NCBI GenBank assembly: GCA_023435325.1
Contig: JAEYRT010000139.1
Coordinates: 1-21,291 of the forward strand
DNA from: Pseudomonadota bacterium
Lineage (GTDB): Bacteria; Pseudomonadota; Gammaproteobacteria; Burkholderiales; Burkholderiaceae_C
Reading direction: 5' to 3'
DNA length: 21,291 bases
Shown: positions 12,616 through 19,907 of the stretch, piece by piece
Numbering within the stretch: the stretch's first letter is position 1
Layout: each line of letters starts with the position of its first letter
Made by a program: the position numbers and the translations under genes
The notes under the pieces: generated by a model
What the model saw: the letters and a program-made list of their open reading frames with translations, nothing else
The model's database searches: none
What the model was told of the DNA's origin: nothing

Positions 12616-12670
12616 ACGGTAGGCCATGTTATGGGTGTATTCCGCCTTGATTGACGGCCGCACCCATACA

Positions 12671-12700
12671 AAAAAAAGCGATCCGAAGATCGCTTTTTTT
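12671..12700. terminator. Bidirectional Rho-independent terminator
   Basis: GCGATC-CGAA-GATCGC (12678-12693) is flanked by seven A on the left and seven T on the right, so both strands carry a hairpin plus U-tract. It lies between the convergent dehydrogenase (plus) and ppiC (minus) genes and serves both. Confidence 0.92.
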
Positions 12701-12724
12701 GTTCGGAAGAGTCCTGGGCAGGCT

Positions 12725-13510
12725 TTACTCGACCTTGGCCTTGGCGCGCAAGTCTTCTTGGAATTGCAGCATCTTTTGCTGTTCCAGCTGCTCGGCAATC
12801 TGGGGCTTGATATCGTCCAGCGCAGGCATTTCTGCTTCACGGATATCGTCCACGCGGATCACGTGCCAGCCAAACTGGCTCTTCACGGGCTGTGCACTGA
12901 GGCCGCCTTTTTTCAGTTGCACCATGGCTTCGGTGAACTCAGGGACATAGTTGGCAGGGCTGGCCCAGCCCAGATCACCACCTTGTGCGCCTGAGCCAGG
13001 GTCCTTGGATTCCTTCTTGGCGATGTCGGCAAACTTCTTGCCGGACTTGATCTCCGCAATGATGGCCTTGGCGCGCTCTTCGGAGTCCACCAGGATGTGG
13101 CTGGTGCGATATTCCTTGCCGGCATTGGCAGCTACAAACTTGTCGTATTCCGCCTTGATTTCAGCGTCAGAGACGGGGTTCTTTTTTTGGTAGTCGGCAA
13201 ACAGCTCGCGGATCAGGATGGTTTCGCGGGCCAGCTGCATTTGCTGTCTGAACTCGGGCGATGCATCCAGGCCGCGCTTGGCAGCCTCCTGCATGAAGAT
13301 TTCGCGCGCGATGATCTCTTCCTTGATCTGTTCATCCATTTCTGGAGGCACTTGACGACCAGCACGTTCGATTTGTTGCTTCAGCGCAGTAACGCGCTCC
13401 AGAGGGACGGCCTTGCCGTTCACGATGGCCAAGTTTTGCGCAGAAGCCGAGAGGGCGGCAGTGCCCAACACGGCGACAGCCAACAGGCTGGGCAAAAGCT
13501 GTTTATTCAT
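12725..13510 (-). CDS. Periplasmic peptidyl-prolyl cis-trans isomerase, parvulin type
   Basis: Exported chaperone/isomerase of 261 residues. Signal peptide MNKQLLPSLLAVAVLGTAALSASAQ is followed by a SurA/PrsA-like helical N-domain (about 26-125) with EMDEQIKEEIIAREIFMQEAAKRG. The parvulin domain (133-223) has YRTSHILVDSEERAKAII, FADIAKKESKDPGSGAQGGDLGW and VKSQFGWHVIRVDD, all family hallmarks. A charged helical tail ends in EDLRAKAKVE. I start at ATG 13510 because it opens the signal peptide; the longer in-frame extension to 13684 has no family similarity. It is the last gene of the selO-to-ppiC cluster and probably acts on outer-membrane proteins. Confidence 0.95.
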   Translation of the reverse strand: MNKQLLPSLLAVAVLGTAALSASAQNLAIVNGKAVPLERVTALKQQIERAGRQVPPEMDEQIKEEIIAREIFMQEAAKRGLDASPEFRQQMQLARETILIRELFADYQKKNPVSDAEIKAEYDKFVAANAGKEYRTSHILVDSEERAKAIIAEIKSGKKFADIAKKESKDPGSGAQGGDLGWASPANYVPEFTEAMVQLKKGGLSAQPVKSQFGWHVIRVDDIREAEMPALDDIKPQIAEQLEQQKMLQFQEDLRAKAKVE

Positions 13511-13583
13511 GCGGAAATCCAAGAAAAAGGTAAGAGGTGGGTGCCTGCCAGCGACTGCTGGCAGATCTTCGCAAATCGTATGC

Positions 13584-13850
13584 TTAGAGCACTTCAATGG
13601 CCAGGGCATGCAAGCCGCGGTCGATGAAGTGTTGCAGGGAATCATACACAACGCGGTGACGTGCGACGCGGCTCTTGCCTTCAAAAACAGGAGCAGCTAT
13701 GCGCACGCGAAAGTGGGTGCCAAAGCCGGTGCCATTGGCTCCGGCATGGCCTGCATGCGCGGCACTTTCATCGATCACTTCGAGCTGCGTGGGCTGCAGT
13801 TTTTCGCGCAGCATGAGCTCGATGGCTGCGGCGGTAATGGCTTCACTCAT
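13584..13850 (-). CDS. BolA family protein
   Basis: 88-residue BolA-like protein. The N-terminal AAAIELMLREKLQPTQLEVIDESAAHAGH and the conserved FRVRIAAPVFEGKSRVARHRVVYDSLQHFI with the RHRxVY signature define the family, whose members pair with monothiol glutaredoxins in iron-sulfur and iron regulation. H36 (AGHAG) and H66 (VARHR) are candidate cluster-ligand positions. The start at 13850 overlaps the stop of yciB by 8 nt and has AGGAG 7 nt upstream, so translation is coupled. A longer in-frame start upstream would read into yciB and is rejected. Confidence 0.94.
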   Translation of the reverse strand: MSEAITAAAIELMLREKLQPTQLEVIDESAAHAGHAGANGTGFGTHFRVRIAAPVFEGKSRVARHRVVYDSLQHFIDRGLHALAIEVL

Positions 13851-14382
13851 TGCCGGGCTCCTTGATGTAGCGACCCAGATAAAAAGCCTGAGCCACAACG
13901 AACAGCAGCATCAACCCAATACCGCCAAACATCTTGAAATTGACCCAGGTGTCGGTGTCGAAAGCGTAGGCGAACCACAGGTTCAGCACGCCCATCACGG
14001 CAAAAAAGCCTGTCCACGCCCAGTTCAGCGTGCTCCATACATGCTCGGGCAGTTGGAGCTGTGCGCCCATCAGGCTTTTGAGGAAGTTGCGCTTGAGAAT
14101 CAGCTGGCCGAAAAGCAAGGCGCCACCCATGAGCCAGTAAAGCACCGAGGGCTTCCATTTGATGAAGTTCTCGTCTTGTGCAATCAGGGTGGCACCACCA
14201 AACACGACGATGATGACCAGGCTCAGCCATTGCATGGTTTCGACCTTGCCGGTCTTGAAACGCAGATAGGCAATCTGCGCGATGGTTGCAACAATGGCCA
14301 CAGCCGTAGCGGCATAAATGCCCCAGAGCTTGAACGCCGCAAAAAACAAAATGATGGGGAAAAAGTCGATCAGCAGTTTCAT
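13843..14382 (-). CDS. yciB: Inner-membrane septation/envelope protein YciB (IspZ family)
   Basis: Integral inner-membrane protein of 179 residues involved in cell-envelope assembly and septation. It begins MKLLIDFFPIILFFAAFKLWGIYAATAVAIVATIAQ, the highly conserved family start, and continues with about five membrane segments. Family motifs are GGATLIAQDENFIKWKPSVLYWLMGGALLFGQ, NLWFAYAFDTDTWVNFKMFGGIGLMLLFVVAQAFYLGRYI. ATG 14382 is chosen by homology; there is no good ribosome binding site, and an inverted repeat CACAG/CTGTG (14391-14408) lies just before it. The 103-nt gap from msrB is the largest in the cluster, so a separate promoter is possible. Confidence 0.95.
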   Translation of the reverse strand: MKLLIDFFPIILFFAAFKLWGIYAATAVAIVATIAQIAYLRFKTGKVETMQWLSLVIIVVFGGATLIAQDENFIKWKPSVLYWLMGGALLFGQLILKRNFLKSLMGAQLQLPEHVWSTLNWAWTGFFAVMGVLNLWFAYAFDTDTWVNFKMFGGIGLMLLFVVAQAFYLGRYIKEPGNE

Positions 14383-14485
14383 GGAAATGTCACAGGGAAG
14401 TGACTGTGTCAACGCAGTAAAGAACGCAAGCATGCCACAGGCGCGGCCTTGGGCACAGTTGCTTGGTCCCGCAAAGCCAGGGTTT

Positions 14486-14971
14486 TCAGTCGCGACTCTT
14501 GTCCTGTGATGTGGCAGCACTGTCTGCAGGAGGTGCGCATGACGCAGGCTGCGACGGTTGCGGCTTGACGACATGGAAATCCAGCGAGGCAGAGTTCATG
14601 CAGTAGCGCAGCCCCGTAGGCAGCGGACCATCTTCAAATACATGGCCCAGATGCGCACCGCATTGGCTGCACACGGTTTCGGTGCGCACCATGTGGTGGC
14701 TGTGGTCCACAATTTCCCGAATGGCGCCAGGTTCTGCCTGATAGAAGCTGGGCCAGCCGCAGCCCGCATCAAACTTGGTATCCGAGTCGAACAGCTTGGC
14801 ACCGCAGCAGATGCAGTGGTAGCTGCCATCGGCCCAGTGTTGCTCGTATTTGCCGGTGAAGGGGCGTTCAGTGGCCGCATGGCGCGTCACTTGGTAAGCA
14901 GCAGGCTCTGCGCCCTTGGCTTCCAGCGTCTTAAACCATTCGGCATCGTTCTTTTGGATAGGGTAGGTCAT
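14486..14971 (-). CDS. msrB: Peptide-methionine (R)-S-oxide reductase MsrB
   Basis: Zinc-containing repair enzyme that reduces methionine-R-sulfoxide in proteins. The 161-residue product has YHCICCGAKLFDSDTKFDAGCGWPSF with zinc ligands C53 and C56 and a possible resolving C71. It continues with ETVCSQCGAHLGHVFEDGP (zinc ligands C101 and C104) and GLRYCMNSASLDF with catalytic C124. The tail after residue 134 (proline/serine/alanine-rich, one extra Cys) is beyond the usual MsrB end. No signal peptide, so it acts in the cytoplasm. Its ATG overlaps the selO stop as ATGA, and no separate ribosome binding site is visible, pointing to coupled translation. Confidence 0.96.
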   Translation of the reverse strand: MTYPIQKNDAEWFKTLEAKGAEPAAYQVTRHAATERPFTGKYEQHWADGSYHCICCGAKLFDSDTKFDAGCGWPSFYQAEPGAIREIVDHSHHMVRTETVCSQCGAHLGHVFEDGPLPTGLRYCMNSASLDFHVVKPQPSQPASCAPPADSAATSQDKSRD

Positions 14972-16458
14972 GAAGAGCAACTGATGGCAATGGAGGAGGC
15001 CCAGTCGGGCGGAAAACCAGCCCAGTCCTGATGTTCCGGGTGGTCATCGAATGGTGTGCGCAGCACCTGATGCAAGGCTTGCACTTGGCTGAAATCTCCC
15101 GCCTGGGCGGCGCGGATGACCAGTTCACCCAGATGATTGCGCAGTACGAAGGCAGGGTTGGTCTTTAGCATCAAAATGGCGTCTGGCGCTTTGCCAGTCT
15201 GCGTTGAAAGCTCTTGATAGGAGAGCAGCCATTGGTCAAAGTTGAAGGTCCCCAGAAAGAGTTCACGCACGGGAGCATAGTTCCCGTCCTGCGCTGCTGC
15301 TGAAAGACGGCGCCAGAAAATAGTGTGGTCCACACGATTCGTGGCCAACAGTTCCAGCAGTTTGCCAATCACGGCGGTTGCCGCGTCCTTGTGTGTGGTG
15401 TGCGCGTGCGGCAAGCCCAGCTTGATACACATCAAGGCGCGAAATGCCTGGCTGAAGGCTGGCCGGTAGGCTTCCAGTGCCTGCACGGTGAGGTCCTGGT
15501 CTTCGATCAGCGGCAGTAGTGCCTGGCCCAGGCAGAACAGGTTCCAATACGCCACCTGCGGTTGCTGATTGAACGCGTAGCGGCCCTGGTGGTCGCTGTG
15601 ATTGCAGATGTGGCCGGGGTCAAAAGCGTCGAGGAACTGAAAAGGGCCATAGTCAATGGTCAGGCCCAGAATGCTCATATTGTCCGTATTCATCACCCCA
15701 TGACAAAAGCCGACAGCCTGCCAGTGGGCGATCATCTGGGCGGTGCGCTGGCCGACTTCATGGAGCAAGGCGGCATAGGCATTGCCAGTCTGTCCCTGGG
15801 GGCTGGTCCACCCTTCGCGGCAAGCGGGGTAGTAGCGCTCGATCACATAGTCTGCGAGTGCCCGCAGCTCGGTCTGCATATCGCGCGCAGCAAAGTGCTC
15901 GAAATGACCAAAGCGGACAAAGCTGGGTGCAGCACGCGTGACCACGGCGGCGGTTTCCACGTCTTCACGGTATACCGGAGCGTCCGAGGCGGTCAGACAC
16001 AGCGCGCGCGTGGTGGGAATACCGAGGGCATGCATGGCTTCGCTGCACAGAAATTCCCGGATGCTGGAGCGCAGCACGGCCCGACCGTCGCCGCCACGTG
16101 AATAAGGCGTGCGGCCTGCACCCTTGAGTTGGAGTTCCCAGCCGCTGGCCGTTTCACCCAGGTGGATGGCGCGGCCATCGCCCAGTTGACCAGCCCAGAC
16201 ACCGAACTGGTGGCCGCTGTAGACGCTGGCATACGGGTGGCTTCCCGGCAGTACGGCATTGCCGGTAAAGGCCTGCAGTGCAGCATCCGTTTCCAAAAAG
16301 TCAGGCGGCAGCCCCGTCAGCGCCGCGACCTCGGGGCTGCGCGCCACCCATTGTGCGTGGGGCAGGGGTGTGGGAGGCAAATGGGTGAGAAAGGCGCTGC
16401 CCAGCTGGGCAAAGCCTGGTTGCCACTGAAGGGCATCTGGACCATGGGAGGAATGCAT
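14968..16458 (-). CDS. selO: Protein adenylyltransferase SelO (YdiU/UPF0061 family)
   Basis: Pseudokinase-fold enzyme that transfers AMP from ATP to Ser/Thr/Tyr of target proteins. The 496-residue product shows SGHQFGVWAGQLGDGRAIHLGE (81-102), LQLKGAGRTPYSRGGDGRAVLRSSIREFLCSEAM (110-142; K112 and E135 likely nucleotide-positioning residues), FCHGVMNTDNMSILGLTIDYGPFQFLD (251-277; D259/N260 and D269 likely base and metal ligands) and a C-terminal SCSS. In eukaryotic homologues this C-terminal position is selenocysteine; here it is cysteine. ATG 16458 opens the family-conserved part; upstream in-frame sequence up to 16725 has no similarity and crosses the promoter region of the divergent gene. 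It is the first gene of the minus-strand cluster. Confidence 0.96.
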   Translation of the reverse strand: MHSSHGPDALQWQPGFAQLGSAFLTHLPPTPLPHAQWVARSPEVAALTGLPPDFLETDAALQAFTGNAVLPGSHPYASVYSGHQFGVWAGQLGDGRAIHLGETASGWELQLKGAGRTPYSRGGDGRAVLRSSIREFLCSEAMHALGIPTTRALCLTASDAPVYREDVETAAVVTRAAPSFVRFGHFEHFAARDMQTELRALADYVIERYYPACREGWTSPQGQTGNAYAALLHEVGQRTAQMIAHWQAVGFCHGVMNTDNMSILGLTIDYGPFQFLDAFDPGHICNHSDHQGRYAFNQQPQVAYWNLFCLGQALLPLIEDQDLTVQALEAYRPAFSQAFRALMCIKLGLPHAHTTHKDAATAVIGKLLELLATNRVDHTIFWRRLSAAAQDGNYAPVRELFLGTFNFDQWLLSYQELSTQTGKAPDAILMLKTNPAFVLRNHLGELVIRAAQAGDFSQVQALHQVLRTPFDDHPEHQDWAGFPPDWASSIAISCSS

Positions 16459-16664
16459 GCACCCATTGTGGCCAAGCCGTGAAACCCTGTTGCACGCAGG
16501 TTTTGCTGGGGCAAATGCTGTCCATTTAGCACCTTGGCGACAGAGGCATGCTGGAAAGCCCGCAAACCGTTGTGCGGAACCTGCCCTTAGGATGGATGCT
16601 GACAGTGCGTTCGGATATTGCTCTGACGTGCAGCCCATACAAAAACATCCAAGGAGACATGACC

Positions 16665-18314
16665 ATGCAGGGTCTGATGCAAAGCCAGCAGCTGCTGATT
16701 TCGGGATTGATTGAATTTGCCGCACGCCACCACGGAGATGCGGAAATTGTCTCGCGCCGGGTGGAAGGTGACATCCACCGCTACACCTATAGTGAACTGG
16801 CTGCGCGCTCCAAGCAGCTGGCCAATGCCCTGGATGAACTCAAGCTCGCCCACGGTGACCGTGTGGCCTCGATCGCCTGGAATGGCTATCGCCATATGGA
16901 GATGTACTTTGGCGTCAGCGGCTCGGGCCGAGTGCTGCACACCATCAACCCTCGCCTGCACCCAGAGCAGGTGGCATGGATCATCAACCACGCCGAAGAT
17001 CAGGTGCTGTGCTTTGACATGACCTTCTTGCCGCTGGTGCAGGCTGTGCACGCCAAATGCCCCACCGTGCGCCAGTGGGTGGCGCTGTGCGATGCCGACA
17101 AGCTGCCTGCGGACAGTGGCATTCCCAATCTGACCAGCTACGAAGCGTGGATTGGCAGCCACAGCAAAAATTATCGCTGGCCGCAATTGGACGAAAACAC
17201 GGCTTCCAGCATGTGCTACACCAGCGGCACCACGGGCAATCCCAAGGCCGTGCTCTACAGCCACCGCTCCACCGTGTTGCACGCCTATGGCGCCTCCTTG
17301 CCTGACGTGATGAGCATTTCCGCTCGCGATGCCGTCCTGCCTGTGGTGCCCATGTTCCACGTCAATGCCTGGGGCATGCCGTATTCCGCGGCACTGACCG
17401 GCGCCAAGGTGGTGTTTCCCGGGCCTGCGCTGGACGGCAAGTCGCTGTATGAGTTGATCGAGGCAGAAGGTGTGACCTTTGCCGCAGGCGTGCCGACGGT
17501 ATGGCAGATGCTGCTGACCCATGTCCAGCAGGTGGGTGGCAAGTTCAGCATGCTCAATCGCACGGTGATCGGTGGTTCGGCCTGCCCGCCCGCCATGATC
17601 GATGCCTTTGAGCAAGGCTATGGCGTCAAGGTGCTGCACGCCTGGGGTATGACCGAGATGAGCCCGCTGGGCACCTTGTGTACCTTGAAGAACAAGCATC
17701 TGCAGCGCAGCAAGGAAGAGCAGACGCGCATCAGCCAAAAGCAGGGTCGTGCCATTTTTGGCGTGGACATGAAGATCGTGGACAGCGAAGGCAAGGAGTT
17801 GCCCTGGGACGGCAAGACCTATGGCGATCTGCTCGTGCGCGGTCCCTGGATTCTGGAGCGCTACTACAAGGGGGAAAGCCCGCTCGTCATGGACGAACAG
17901 GGGCTGGGCTGGTTCCCCACGGGAGATGTGGCCACCATTGACGAGGATGGCTTCATGCAGATCACCGACCGCACCAAGGACGTGATCAAGTCCGGGGGCG
18001 AGTGGATCAGTTCGATCGACATTGAAAACATCGCCATGGGCCATCCGGCCGTGGCCATGGCGGCCTGCATTGGCATGCCCCACCCCAAATGGGATGAGCG
18101 TCCGATTGTGGTGGTGGCGACCAAGCCGGGTGCCGCCGTCACGCGGGAAGAGTTGCTGGCTTTCTACGAAGGCAAGACCGCCAAATGGCAGATTCCCGAT
18201 GACGTGGTGTTCATGGATTCCATCCCGTTGGGGGCAACCGGCAAGATGCTCAAGACCAAGCTGCGTGAACAGCTTGCAGGCTATCAATTGCCTACGGTAG
18301 CAGCCAGCGTCTGA
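16665..18314 (+). CDS. Acyl-CoA synthetase, AlkK-like medium/long-chain fatty-acid CoA ligase
   Basis: ANL-superfamily enzyme of 549 residues that activates a fatty acid to acyl-AMP and then acyl-CoA. Core motifs are MCYTSGTTGNPKAVLYSH (183-200, P-loop A3), HAWGMTEMSP (325-334, A5), GWFPTGDVATIDEDG (415-429, A7), DRTKDVIKSGGEWIS (435-449, A8 hinge) and PLGATGKMLK (521-530, A10 with catalytic K527). MEMYFGVSGSGRVLHTINPRLHPEQVAWIINHAEDQ is typical of the AlkK branch. ATG 16665 is chosen because AAGGAG (16651-16656) lies 8 nt upstream; ATG 16659 is only 2 nt from it. The gene is divergent from selO and closed by a very long terminator. It could feed acyl-CoA to the dehydrogenase encoded 5 kb upstream; that link is inference. 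Confidence 0.95.
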   Translation: MQGLMQSQQLLISGLIEFAARHHGDAEIVSRRVEGDIHRYTYSELAARSKQLANALDELKLAHGDRVASIAWNGYRHMEMYFGVSGSGRVLHTINPRLHPEQVAWIINHAEDQVLCFDMTFLPLVQAVHAKCPTVRQWVALCDADKLPADSGIPNLTSYEAWIGSHSKNYRWPQLDENTASSMCYTSGTTGNPKAVLYSHRSTVLHAYGASLPDVMSISARDAVLPVVPMFHVNAWGMPYSAALTGAKVVFPGPALDGKSLYELIEAEGVTFAAGVPTVWQMLLTHVQQVGGKFSMLNRTVIGGSACPPAMIDAFEQGYGVKVLHAWGMTEMSPLGTLCTLKNKHLQRSKEEQTRISQKQGRAIFGVDMKIVDSEGKELPWDGKTYGDLLVRGPWILERYYKGESPLVMDEQGLGWFPTGDVATIDEDGFMQITDRTKDVIKSGGEWISSIDIENIAMGHPAVAMAACIGMPHPKWDERPIVVVATKPGAAVTREELLAFYEGKTAKWQIPDDVVFMDSIPLGATGKMLKTKLREQLAGYQLPTVAASV

Positions 18315-18343
18315 ACACGGGCGCACAGCCCTGCTGCTTATTG

Positions 18344-18434
18344 AAAAAAGAGCGCCTAACGCTTGTCCTTCTTAGTTTTCAAATAGTTTTATATTTGAAA
18401 GCTAGGCTGGGTAAGCGTTAAGCGCTCTTTTTTT
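18344..18434. terminator. Very long palindromic bidirectional terminator
   Basis: Outer stem GAGCGC (18350-18355) / GCGCTC (18422-18427), one C/A mismatch, then TAACGCTT (18357-18364) / AAGCGTTA (18413-18420). A partly paired 8 x 8 internal segment leads to an inner 13-bp stem (18373-18385 with 18392-18404, one G-T pair) and a 6-nt loop. A6 precedes and T7 follows, so it can terminate on both strands. It separates the synthetase from the ABC transporter genes. The size is far above an ordinary terminator and suggests a dispersed repeat family. Confidence 0.85.
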
Positions 18435-18473
18435 ATGCGCGTTCCTACGGAGGGGGATAGTCCCAAGAGTGAA

Positions 18474-18497
18474 ACCACCATGCGTTTTTTCGGTGGT
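18474..18497 (+). promoter_or_regulatory. Stem-loop upstream of the ABC binding-protein gene
   Basis: ACCACC (18474-18479) and GGTGGT (18492-18497) flank a 12-nt loop containing six T. It lies about 75 nt before the binding-protein start and may be an operator or leader hairpin. No clear -35/-10 pair was found nearby. Confidence 0.35.
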
Positions 18498-18571
18498 CCT
18501 GACTACGCTTGCAAGGTGTTTCGGTGAGTTCCAACAACCTCAGACAACCTTATTCCCATCAGGAGACAAGC

Positions 18572-19807
18572 ATGCAGTTTGTGTTGAAGACCGTGGCCGC
18601 TTCCGTTTTGCTCAGCTGTGCTGGTGCATCCATGGCACAGCAAGGCGAGACCGTCAAGATCGCTTGGCTGGACCCTCTTTCGGGCCTGATGGCGGCATTG
18701 GGTACCAACCAGATGAAAAGCTGGCAGTACCTGGCGGAAGAGTTCAGCAAAAACAATCCGGCAGGCGTGAAGTTTGAAATCATCCCCATCGACAACAAGC
18801 TCAGCCCCCAGGAAACCACGAGTGCGCTGCGCTCGGCCATGGACCAGGGCGTGCGCTACGTCGTGCAGGGCAATGGTTCCGGCCCTGCGCTGGCCATCAT
18901 GGATGCGCTGGAAAAACACAACGCGCGCAACAAGGGCAAGGAGGTGCTGTATCTGAACTATGCAGCCGTGGACCCTGACCTGACCAACAGCAAATGCAGC
19001 TACTGGCATTTCCGGCTGGATGCAGACACTTCGATGAAGATGGCTGCGCTGACCAGCTACATCAAGGAAATGCCCGATGTGAAGAAGGTCTACCTGCTCA
19101 ACCAGAACTATGCCCACGGCCATCAGGTGAGCAAATACGCCAAGGACATGCTCAAGGAAAAGCGTCCTGACATCGAAATCGTAGGCGACGACATGACCCC
19201 GCTGGCGCAAGTGCGTGACTTCTCCCCCTATATCGCCAAGATCAAGCAGTCCGGTGCGGACACCGTGATTACAGGCAACTGGGGCTCTGACCTGGCGCTG
19301 ATGATCAAGGCCGCCAACGATGCAGGTTTGAACAACGTCAAGTTCTATACCTACTACGGTGCCACTACCGGCGTGCCCACCGCCATGGGCACGGGCGCAG
19401 CGGGCAAGGTCTATCAGGTCGCCTATGCCTACACCAACCTGCCGGGCGTGTTCAGCGAAGTGGGCAAGGGCTTCAAGGCCAAGTTCAACGACGACATGTA
19501 CACCGGCGCGGTCTACCACGGTTTTGCCATGCTCACCGAAGCCTTCCAGAAGGCCCAGAGCACCGATCCCGTCAAGGTGGCGGCCGTGATGGAAGGCATG
19601 AAGTTCAAGAGCTTCAATGGCGAAGTCGAGATGCGCAAGGAGGACCACCAGCTGCAGCAGTCGCTGTACATCAGTCGCTGGGAAAAGACCGATGCCGAAA
19701 ACTCCATGGACATGGAGAACACCGGCATGACGTTTGTGCCTGTGAAGAGCTTTGAGGCATCGGTGGCCAGCACGCCCACCACATGCCAGATGAAGCGCCC
19801 CTCTTAA
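18572..19807 (+). CDS. Branched-chain-amino-acid-type ABC transporter substrate-binding protein
   Basis: Periplasmic-binding-protein fold type I (LivK/AmiC-like) of 411 residues. Signal peptide MQFVLKTVAASVLLSCAGASMA is followed by QQGETVKIAWLDPLSGLMAALGTNQMKSWQYLAEEF, the usual first domain start. LDADTSMKMAALTSYIKEMPDVKKVYLLNQNYAHGHQV and VITGNWGSDLALMIKAANDAGLNNVKFYTYYGATTG follow the family pattern. Cys16 (LLSC) might make it a lipoprotein, but the -2 residue is not ideal and an SMA cleavage site is present. AGGAG lies 6 nt before ATG 18572. It is followed by LivH and LivM permeases. The ligand is not evident; in this family it may be an amino acid, amide, or aromatic or carboxylic acid. 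Confidence 0.94.
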   Translation: MQFVLKTVAASVLLSCAGASMAQQGETVKIAWLDPLSGLMAALGTNQMKSWQYLAEEFSKNNPAGVKFEIIPIDNKLSPQETTSALRSAMDQGVRYVVQGNGSGPALAIMDALEKHNARNKGKEVLYLNYAAVDPDLTNSKCSYWHFRLDADTSMKMAALTSYIKEMPDVKKVYLLNQNYAHGHQVSKYAKDMLKEKRPDIEIVGDDMTPLAQVRDFSPYIAKIKQSGADTVITGNWGSDLALMIKAANDAGLNNVKFYTYYGATTGVPTAMGTGAAGKVYQVAYAYTNLPGVFSEVGKGFKAKFNDDMYTGAVYHGFAMLTEAFQKAQSTDPVKVAAVMEGMKFKSFNGEVEMRKEDHQLQQSLYISRWEKTDAENSMDMENTGMTFVPVKSFEASVASTPTTCQMKRPS

Positions 19808-19821
19808 GGTGCATTGAGTTC

Positions 19822-19850
19822 AGCGGGTTGCACTTCACGGTGCACCCGCT
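19822..19850 (+). promoter_or_regulatory. Intercistronic hairpin between binding protein and permease
   Basis: AGCGGG (19822-19827) plus TGCAC (19829-19833) pair with GTGCA (19840-19844) and CCCGCT (19845-19850). This gives 11 bp with one bulged T, a 6-nt loop, and only TTT after the stem. The weak T-tract suggests partial termination or mRNA protection, the usual way to make more binding protein than permease. Confidence 0.65.
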
Positions 19851-19907
19851 TTTGCAAGCAGTGGCCGCACCGTCACTGCAGTGTTTTCTTCGCGCTGGCA
19901 GGGTCTG

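Noticed and set aside
14968..14982. Possible selenocysteine codon at the SelO C-terminus
   Set aside because: The relevant codon encodes Cys (SCSS) and the TGA that follows is the normal stop overlapping the msrB ATG; no SECIS-like hairpin was needed or seen.
16587..18326. Long antisense ORF (579 codons) opposite the acyl-CoA synthetase
   Set aside because: Histidine- and glycine-rich composition with no family motifs; the plus strand has all ANL motifs. Typical shadow frame in G+C-rich DNA.
18439..18470. CCTACGGAGGGGGATAG, similar to a conserved 16S rRNA segment
   Set aside because: Only a short chance match; no flanking rRNA sequence is present.
18503..19648. Long antisense ORF (381 codons) opposite the ABC binding protein
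   Set aside because: His/Gly/Leu-rich shadow translation with no domain, while the plus-strand frame has signal peptide and family motifs.
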